Below are positions 56,683-64,000 of a DNA stretch of 64,000 nt, in pieces. Position 1 is the first letter of the stretch, and each line of letters starts with the position of its first letter. The position numbers and the translations under genes were made by a program. The notes under the pieces were generated by a model. The model did not search any database. It saw only the letters and a program-made list of their open reading frames with translations, and was not told where the DNA came from. Location of the stretch: contig NC_079209.1 in assembly GCF_026745355.1 (NCBI RefSeq), positions 4,138,507-4,202,506 on the forward strand, read 5' to 3'. Source of the stretch: Beta vulgaris subsp. vulgaris (taxonomy: Eukaryota; Streptophyta; Magnoliopsida; Caryophyllales; Amaranthaceae).

Positions 56683-57022
56683 TGACTAACAATTGTTAGC
56701 TTTTTTTAATCAATAGTTTCTATAGCGTTGCCTAATACACCTCTATTTAAGTTATTAACCTTAATTTAACCACAATTAATTACCACCAATACCCCTTTTT
56801 ATCTCGCTTCCTCCATAATATTCTATTCTCTTGGCTATATGTGATGTTTCAATGGAAATATATTTAAGTAGTTGAGTTAAATATCGCTTAATTAAGATTT
56901 AGTAAGGAAATCAAGTGTTAAAGATGGTTCGTCTTTTGTGAAAGACTACTCACCTACATAATAGTATAATGTTGCATTTCATAACCTGTAAGCTTTAACA
57001 GTTTCCGCATCCTTAGGAAACT
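56683..57022. other. AT-rich stretch without a recognised gene
   Basis: No domain, RNA gene or clear repeat was seen between the LTR-like sequence and the LINE insertion. Confidence 0.5.
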
Positions 57023-57034
57023 AAAATGGAACTC
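57023..57034 (+). repeat. Left target-site duplication of the second LINE
   Basis: AAAATGGAACTC here recurs at 57623-57634 directly after the poly(A) run. The leading A bases may belong to the tail, so ATGGAACTC (9 bp) is the safe minimum. Confidence 0.8.
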
Positions 57035-57625
57035 ATCACCACCTAACACCCTTTGGACCCCCCTCCACACCACCATCTTAAAATTAACACTGATGCTGCC
57101 TTTCTTTTATCTACTAAACAAGCTTTCCTTGGGGTTATTTGTCGTGAATCGTGATAACAATGGACTTTGGATTGAGGGTTTCCAACTAGCTACTTAAACA
57201 CATAATGCATTTGAGGCTGAAATTAAAGCAATCTTCACAGCTTTAAAGTGGGCAAAAGAAAGAAACTGGAGTGAAGTGATAGTGGAGACGGACTGTCTTC
57301 GAGCCAAGATGGCTATCTTGAATGAAAATACCATTAACAGTCACGAATCCGATGTATTATGTTTGTGCAGGGAGTTGCTCCACGGGCAAGAAGGATTTAG
57401 ACTCACCTACAATGGACGAGGAGCAAACAAACTTGCGGATAGTATTGCAAAAGATGCAAAAGGGAAACAGGACGGCTTTAACACTTTGTGTATTTTGAGC
57501 ACCCCTCCCTCGGATTGTATTAAATTTTATGAACATGATAGACTAAGTGCTTTAGCTTCTTTCTCAGATGTACTAAACAGTAAAGTAACTTAATAGTATT
57601 GCTCCTTTGTTTAAAAAAAAAAAAA
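57035..57625 (+). mobile_element. Severely 5'-truncated LINE, about 590 bp
   Basis: It contains only the C-terminal RNase H-like domain and ends in a run of A (57613-57625), with matching target duplications on both sides. The truncation point is at the left duplication. Confidence 0.85.
57070..57593 (+). pseudogene. RNase H-like (RVT_3) domain of the truncated LINE
   Basis: Blocks in order: KINTDAAFL (about 57075), FEAEIKAIFTALKWAKERNW (about 57210), IVETDCLRAKMAIL (from 57279), and ANKLADSIAKDAKGKQ (about 57423). A TGA after VICRES and a shift near 57150-57200 break the frame; the rest reads openly from 57276 to a TAA at 57591. It resembles the RNase H domain of the LINE at 16923 but is clearly another lineage. 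Confidence 0.85.
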
Positions 57626-57634
57626 ATGGAACTC

Positions 57635-57887
57635 CATTTTATTTCCTGTACGGGTCAAGTGTCAACGTCAATAAGAATAATAAATAATGCCACTTTCTTA
57701 ATTATATAGCATGTGATATTATTCTCAACATTAAAACTTAATTTTATTACAATTATTTTTACCCAAAAATGTATACACTCAAGGGCCATGACGATTAAGA
57801 ATTGATTTGCGTCAAGTCTTGTATTGTATCTCATTAGGATTTCTTTGTGTAATAGACTTTGTATATATTTAAGGTTTGTTTTGCTAA
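57635..57887. other. Short AT-rich spacer
   Basis: No feature was recognised between the LINE and the Helitron. Confidence 0.5.
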
Positions 57888-59570
57888 TCTCTATTATATA
57901 CGGGAAGGGGGAAGATATGGTATCCTTATTTGAAGAGACTGTTTTACCCATTGTTCCTTTCTAAACTACAAAATCAAATTCAACCAAAATGGGACTTCAA
58001 AAAAAATACCGAAGATACAATTATAACAATCAATCACAATTCAACTGAAATGAATGGAATTGCAAACTTTACAAAAACAAGAAAATTCAATTACAAACTA
58101 TAACCCATTAGCAATTATATAATCCGTTCCCAACAACCTTTTACAATTACATATTCAAAAAAATTACCAATACACTACAACGTCAATACAAATTACAAAC
58201 TAAGAAAAACGTACGATTTCGACGGGGAGATTCACATTTGTCCATTAGCGATTTGCAAATTTCTAAAAAAGGTACATAATTCTTATTAATCTTGCAAGTT
58301 ATTTCAAATTAGTTGGAAAAAAACTAACAGCTCTTATATTTGAATTACATGAATAATTTATGTTTGTATTGTATGGTATATATTTTGAAATAATTATTTT
58401 AAAAATTAGTTATGATTTTAAAAAATAAGCCATTATAAAATATAAATCAATTTTGAATACAAAAACAATGACACAAAAATCAATCTAAAAATAAAATTAC
58501 ACTAATTTGCTAAAACAAATAATGAAATTGAAAATCGATGAAAATGATTGATTTTACTGAAATTTCTTATGAATAATTTAAAATCCATAAAAGGAGTGGA
58601 AGAAGTGAGAATGATTAAAAACCCAGAAAAAAGAGTAGAAGAAATCTTAAAAAAACAAAAAGGAAAGAAAAAGGAAAAGTGGATGATTCAAGTAACTTCA
58701 GTCACAAATTTGTTAGAAAAACCATCTTCACCTATAAAAGTTCAAATAAAATGTAACCGAATCTTTGAGAAATTTAGTTGACAATAACATTTTTGGGACA
58801 AAATCAGGAAAATAAAGCGTAAAGAATTACCTTCAAATTTGAGGCCTCACATTTAATTCGTCAACCAAATAAACTCCAACGTCGAACCGATTCCCACGAA
58901 CATTTTGAACATTACCATCCGATCATAATGAAAACCTAAAAAGACCCACAAAAACAGAGACCAAAGTTACCCTAAAAATTAATGTAGCGTTAATTGGGTT
59001 GATTTTGACACCAGAATTGGCTTATTAATGTGGTGTTTGATGTGAATATGAAATCTCATTCTTTTTTAGTGAGATATGCAAGATAGCGAGCATAAGATGA
59101 GTCGTTCTAAATTTTTGAGGAAAGGGAAGATATAAGGTTGTAGGTGGGAAGATGAAAATGTGGAGGATTAGAAGGAAAAAAAGTGAGATACATCAGTCGT
59201 ATGGTATATGGGGTGGATAGTTATATGGTAGGTAGGATTGATAGTCACATGGATAGGTGGGTAAAATTACGTGGGTTTATTACGTGCATGTAGGTGCATT
59301 TGTGGCTTTTAGCTACAATTTTTTTTCCTATTAACAAACAACTAACGTTAATCATACTCGGTCGTTAGCTATAAGTAAAACACCAATATTACATAAAATC
59401 ATGGAAATAAATTATATTTATTTTGGCTCCTCTGTACATGTTTGGCATGAACCTCAATCCATATCAATCTTGATTACCTGTATTTATCTCCTCTTACATG
59501 GTTTGTTTCGATAATGAGTAACAGTTATGCCCAAAAATATCTCGCACGCATTGCATGCATAAAAAACTAG
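57888..59570 (+). mobile_element. Helitron, 1.68 kb
   Basis: The start TCTCTATTATATACGGGAAG follows host A. The end has a hairpin around GCACGCATTGCATGC, then ATAAAAAACTAG followed by host T. These are textbook Helitron ends. The 279-bp element at 16496 shares both ends, so they belong to one family. The body has no Rep/helicase, only an AT-rich region with a Lys-rich open frame (58548-58781) that I do not recognise. Confidence 0.82.
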
Positions 59571-60260
59571 TTTCAAAATAAGTTAAGGAGTTTAGGCATG
59601 CAAGTAGGTTGATTATATTTATGCTTACCGACATAAATATATTAAAAGGTGTTCCATAAAGACGTTTATATGCCACGTGGTACTCTTCTCAAACTTATAA
59701 TTAAAATGTTTGACATCCATGTGAGCTCCTCAATTTTAAAAAATAAATATTTTTGTAACTGCAAGGTAACGAATACGTGATCTTTGAAATGAAAAGTGAG
59801 AGTTTAGACATCAATAGACTATAACTTTATTGTCTAATATTTCTACTAAAATATGATAAAGCCTTATAATAATCATATTTAACTAAAAAAACTTAAACAA
59901 GTATTTACATCTCAAGAACTCTTATTTCAGTACTAACAAGAGACTATTGATGATATATAATCTTACCCAAATTCCTTTTAAATCATTATTTACAAAATTA
60001 AACTTCCTTTAAGGTTGATTTTATCTATCACGTCATGACATTAAATTTTCAATTTTTCATTGGACAAAAAAATACAAAAAGCAACAAAATTAGTTATGAA
60101 ATTTATGAGTAATAATATTTTTGTTTATTGTAGTGGACCCCAGATATCGCTCGGCAAAAACAATAGTTGTTTGCATAAAAGTTGAGCCATTTAGTCCAAA
60201 AACTTTGACATATGTGGTAGCAAAAGATGTGCTCCTTGGGCGCTTCCTTTCTACATTGGA
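59571..60260. other. AT-rich stretch, possible Helitron-like fragment
   Basis: TAAATATATTAAAAGGTGTT at about 59633-59653 resembles a Helitron left end, and CCACGTGGTACTCTTC follows as in the elements at 24996 and 28804 (where the reverse appears). No matching right end was found. Otherwise no gene is seen. Confidence 0.35.
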
Positions 60261-60797
60261 CGGAGCTATGATGGACATGGGTACAAGATCCTATTGGACC
60301 CGACTCTAATTTTAGGGTTTGGATCCAACTTTTTCAGGACCCTAAATGGTAGTAGGTTCGGGTCAAAGTAAAACTCTTAGGATCCGAATTTGAATCTTAA
60401 TATTCTAGACCCCCAAACCCTACTCAAACCCTACACTTGGACCGTAAAGTTGTTTAATTTTTTTTTTGTCTTTTGAATTTTAGAAAAAAAAACCTTTGTA
60501 TTTATCCTAAAATTGCAACTTTTGTCATTTTGAACCTATACCCTATACCCATAGCCTAAACCCTAAAGAACATAGGCACTATCTAAGGTCAAGAAATATA
60601 AATGGTATTATAAATTTATAAAAAATAGAGGAAATAGCCTAGACCCTGGACTCTATAGACCATAAGGCTCTGGATTCGCGTCCAACTTTTCTAGACCCTT
60701 AGAGTCCGTGTTTGGGTCTGGGTCCAACAAAAATTTTAGGGTCTGGATCTAGAGTCTGGCCCGACCTGACCTAGAGCCTACCCATTCCATCCCTAGA
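60261..60797. mobile_element. hAT-like non-autonomous element, about 530 bp
   Basis: The right end CTACCCATTCCATCCCTAG, read inversely, is TAGGGATGGAATGGGTAG, a common hAT terminus. The left end (AGCTATGATGGACATGGGTA) is a degraded match. The body is full of GGGTCTGG / GGACCC motifs and contains ACCCTA-type repeats at 60530-60570. No 8-bp duplication could be confirmed. Confidence 0.5.
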
Positions 60798-61009
60798 CAA
60801 AGCAAGCTACACAATGCGAGCAATGATAAAACACTAAATGTTAATGGCTTCAAAGCGACTAACAAGGACTTTTTTGCAAAAAAAAATTGGAGGAGGATTC
60901 AAACAAAAAGGTGGAAAAGTACACTAGTTAAATTAAAAAAAATTATCCCATCCGATATTATTCAGCGGATTCTAATATAAGATAGGGAAAATACAAAAGT
61001 CCTGTTAAG

Positions 61010-62000
61010 AATTCTTGTGTTGTGTGTTTAAAACATTTGTTTTATGAACCAACTCCTCTTTATATGTTTAAGACATTTGTTATTATAAACCAACCCGTGT
61101 TTATGCATGTTAAAGCTTATTTTTTGCCGAAAAGTACAACTGCAATCTGAAAAAAGTAAAAGTTGCATCGATTAGAGTGTTTCGCCAACTTTTTTTTTAC
61201 CAAAAAGTGTTATCAGCCATTTATAAGAACCACTGTCTATGTATCTAAGACACTTGTTATTTATACACCAACCCATGTATATCTGTTTAAGACAATTGTT
61301 ATCTATAAATCAACTCATGTTTGTGTGTTAAAATCTTACTGTTGGTCAAAAAGTACAATTGTAATCTCTAAAAAAAGTAAAAGTTACATCGATTAGCTTG
61401 ATTTGCCAGCTTTTTTCCCAAAAAGTGCAATTTTTTAGAACCATTGTTTGTGCGTTTACTACACACTTACTATTTACAAACCAACCAATGTTGTGTTTGA
61501 GACACCTCTTCTTTATATATCAACGCATGTTGATGTGTGTGAAATCATAATTATTATGAAAAAGTATTGTTGTATTGTATGGAAAAAAACTAAATAACAA
61601 AAATTTGCTAAACCCTCTAATAGTTTTCTATTGCAAGAGGGTCCGCTTGTTAGTGTTTTATCATGGCTCCTCTTTATACACCAACCCATGTTTATGTGTT
61701 TGAGACAATTCTTATTTATAAATCAATGCATGTATGTGTGTTTGATATACTTTTGGTCAAAAAGTGCAACTGTAATATCTAGAAATAGGTAAAAATTGCA
61801 TCGACGAGCTAGATTTGCTAGCTTTCCCAAAAAAGGTGCAATTTATAAGAACCTTTGTTTGTACGTTAAAGAGATATATTATTTATAAACCAACCACCAT
61901 TGATGTGCCCAAAGACACCTGTTCTTCATAAGTCAACTCATGTTATGTGTGTGAAATCATACTTATTGTCAACAAGTACAATTGTAATCTCTGGAAAAAA
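61010..62000 (+). repeat. Tandem array of about 210-bp units (five copies)
   Basis: A block with AAAAAGTACAAYTGTAATCTC then AGTAAAAGTTRCATCGATTAG recurs at about 61129, 61350, 61559, 61758 and 61971. Between blocks lie TTTATAAACCAACCCATGTT and GTTTAAGACAYTTGTT. The copies are diverged. Short open frames here are by-products. Confidence 0.85.
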
Positions 62001-62019
62001 AAAAGTAAATAACAAGTTT

Positions 62020-62240
62020 TCTTTAAAATCCTTTGATTTTTTTTTTTTGCAACAAGGCCCTTGTTAGTGGCTTTCAAACGACTAATCGTTAGTATTTTTA
62101 TCATGGTTTGTAGAAATAGCAAGTGTCTTAGATACACAAATAATGATTCTTATAAATGATCAATGGCACTTACTGGGGAAAAAAGGTGAGCACACACTAA
62201 TCAATATAACTTTTACTTTTCCTAGATTACAGTTGTACAG
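62020..62240 (-). repeat. Inverted copy of the array unit
   Basis: The reverse complement of 62090-62240 matches 61129-61260 (GTACAACTGTAATCTAGGAA, CACTTGCTATTTCTAC...). The stretch CTTGTTAGTGGCTTTCAAACGACTAA at about 62062-62087 is the inverse of GCTTCAAAGCGACTAACAAG at about 60850. The array and its left flank are thus bounded by an inverted arm, as in a foldback-type element. Confidence 0.75.
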
Positions 62241-62285
62241 TTCGACAAAAATTAAAGTTTAAACACATAATCATGGGTTGGTTTG

Positions 62286-62287
<2 letters not shown>

Positions 62288-62322
<35 letters not shown>

Positions 62323-62359
62323 ATATAATATACATATATATATATATATATACATATAT

Positions 62360-62394
<35 letters not shown>

Positions 62395-62622
62395 ACATAT
62401 ACATATATACATATATATACATATACATATATATATATATACATATATATATATTATAATATATATATATATATATATACGTATACATATATATATATAC
62501 GTATACATATATTATATACGTATATAATATATATATACGTATATATATATATTATATATATATACATATATATACATACATATACATATATGTATATATA
62601 TGTATATATATTATATTATATA

Positions 62623-62660
<38 letters not shown>
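62288..62660. repeat. Long TA-rich tract with ACATATAC variants, about 370 bp
   Basis: Almost pure alternating A/T sequence with regular ACATATAC and ACGTATAC interruptions. It is strongly self-complementary. The open frames of Y, I and M residues across it are artefacts of the repeat. Confidence 0.97.
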
Positions 62661-62663
<3 letters not shown>

Positions 62664-64000
62664 TTAAAGAATAAAGTTATATAGCGAACAAATTACACAT
62701 TTATTAGAGTTTTAGATCATGACAACATTGAAATAGCGTTTTACTACAAACGAACAACATTAGAATATTATACTATGTAAGTTAGAGTATATATTTTTAC
62801 TTCTTCTAAAATATATTTTTCTAGTATACTACTGGAGACTCCTTGAAATATATTTCAAAATAACATATTTTTTATCATATAGTTTGTACGTAGAGCCTAA
62901 TATAATGTAAACTAGTTTTTAACCATGCAAAAATGCGCGTGATGTTTTATGTAGATAAAATTTGGATTCATGTATAATGCACGAGAGTTATTTTGTAGAT
63001 ATAACATGTTGCATGATTGTTTTGTTTATTTTTATCCAACTTTATTGAATTCATAAATATTGTTAGAATCCATGCATTTAAAGTTGACAGAATATAAAAT
63101 GTAAAATATATTTCATGATATATAAAATATCCTTTATTACAACATTTTAAACTTTAAAAATCTTAAAATCGTGGTTTATACATTTATAAATACGTTAATG
63201 AAACAAATAATACATCAAAATGCGTGGGAATTTTTCGTTTTATAGTTTCAAGATTTTATGACGTTTCTCCAAAATCATGGTTTAAACATTAGATCATGAT
63301 TTAAAGTGTGTATAATCATATCGTGTATAAAAGATATATTCTAAAACGGGCTTATGACACTTGCATTCAGATGTAGCTAATGTCATGGAGGAACATGTGA
63401 CCAACGTTTTTTCGAAAAAAGTTAATTGAAGAAGCTTTCGCTCTGCTCATTGCTTCATGCTGAGGCTCATATAAAATCACTATTCGAACCACTACTGGTA
63501 CTTATTCATGCAACTACTTTAGTTCCCTGTGTACACAATCCCACTGAGCCCCTCTCTCTTGTTGTCTTGCACCACCGAGAATTATGACATGCGTGATATA
63601 TAAAATAATTTTGACAGATTGTACAATATAAGAGAGTGATTCTACTAAAATGAGAATTCAGTAGCATGTCACAAAATCTTTTCATATTATTTTCGTTATA
63701 TTTACTTGTTTTGTAGTCTTGTAAGTTGAAAATAAAAAGAAGAGAGAGTATGCAAGTGGCTCATCAATTATTTGCTAAATAAGAGAGAGTATGCAAGTGC
63801 GTGATTTATTGTTTTTTAATAGGACTGATAATGTGGCCGGTTATGACATAGTGCAAAGAAGTAATGGGTCCATATGGTGGGGAAATTAGGTAATAGAATA
63901 ATATATATTCTTGCCAATAATGGAATAAAGTAGAAACTGGAAGGACTTTATGGAGCACCCATAAACGGAAAGTGGGATGAACTTGATTGAGTGGAGGAAA
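62661..64000. other. AT-rich right end of the window, no gene seen
   Basis: At 62912-62915 CTAG, with a nearby ACCATGCAAAAATGCGCGT hairpin, looks like the 3' end of a minus-strand Helitron whose other end was not found. GAGAGAGTATGCAAGTG occurs twice near 63744 and 63782. No coding domain was recognised. Confidence 0.45.

Noticed and set aside
62227..62508. Open frames rich in Tyr, Ile and Met
   Set aside because: They come from the alternating TA/ACATAT repeat and have no coding character.
1..64000. tRNA, rRNA or CRISPR-like arrays
   Set aside because: The tRNA-like boxes seen at 4940-5000, 24840-24905, 25080-25130, 28890-28945 and 29180-29235 lie in Helitrons or repeats and cannot fold into full tRNAs by eye. 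Tandem repeats lack CRISPR spacer structure.

Overview
The window is nuclear DNA from a flowering plant, most likely a eudicot. It is AT-rich, has long introns with GT-AG borders, carries a plant-type U2AF65 gene and a plant MATH/TRAF-like gene, and is packed with plant transposable elements. I cannot name the species from the sequence; nothing bacterial, organellar or viral was seen. Only two genes look intact.

Gene 1 (2927-16230, + strand) is the large subunit of the U2 snRNP auxiliary factor. Its 18 coding exons were assembled by hand and stay in frame over 1599 nt (532 residues): an RS-rich N-terminus, RRM1, RRM2 and a C-terminal UHM. A telo-box lies just before the start codon and a MITE lies in the promoter. 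The introns hold a Helitron and two tandem duplications, and two junctions offer in-frame alternative splice sites. Gene 2 (33299-36026, - strand) is a six-exon, 329-residue protein with two MATH (TRAF-like) domains and a TATA box upstream.

The rest is a layered record of transposition. 1-2.9 kb: a LINE ORF1 fragment and two MITE-like elements. 16.2-19.0 kb: the U2AF 3' flank, a short Helitron, and a 5'-truncated LINE with 16-bp target duplications. 19.2-28.6 kb: four diverged copies of one repeat unit, two of them carrying a CACTA end and a conserved terminal exon; one copy holds a MITE that is absent from its sister copy. 25-32 kb: Helitrons, LINE remnants, CACTA ends, MITEs and a stray copy of U2AF intron 10. 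36.3-42.7 kb: a decayed Ty1/copia element on the minus strand with a hAT element inside it. 42.8-47.2 kb: MITEs (one nested in another), TA microsatellites and a Mutator-like element that appears to carry a captured WD40 exon and two minisatellites. 47.4-56.7 kb: a probable long gypsy-type LTR split by a second, internally shuffled copia element. 57-59.6 kb: a truncated LINE with target duplications, then a 1.68-kb Helitron of the same family as the one beside U2AF. 60-62.7 kb: a hAT-like element, a tandem array of about 210-bp units with an inverted copy at one end, and a long TA-rich tract. The last 1.3 kb shows no gene.

The two genes show no functional link to each other. The main interest is the well-dated nesting of transposons, the apparent gene-fragment capture, and the copy of U2AF intron sequence about 24 kb away.
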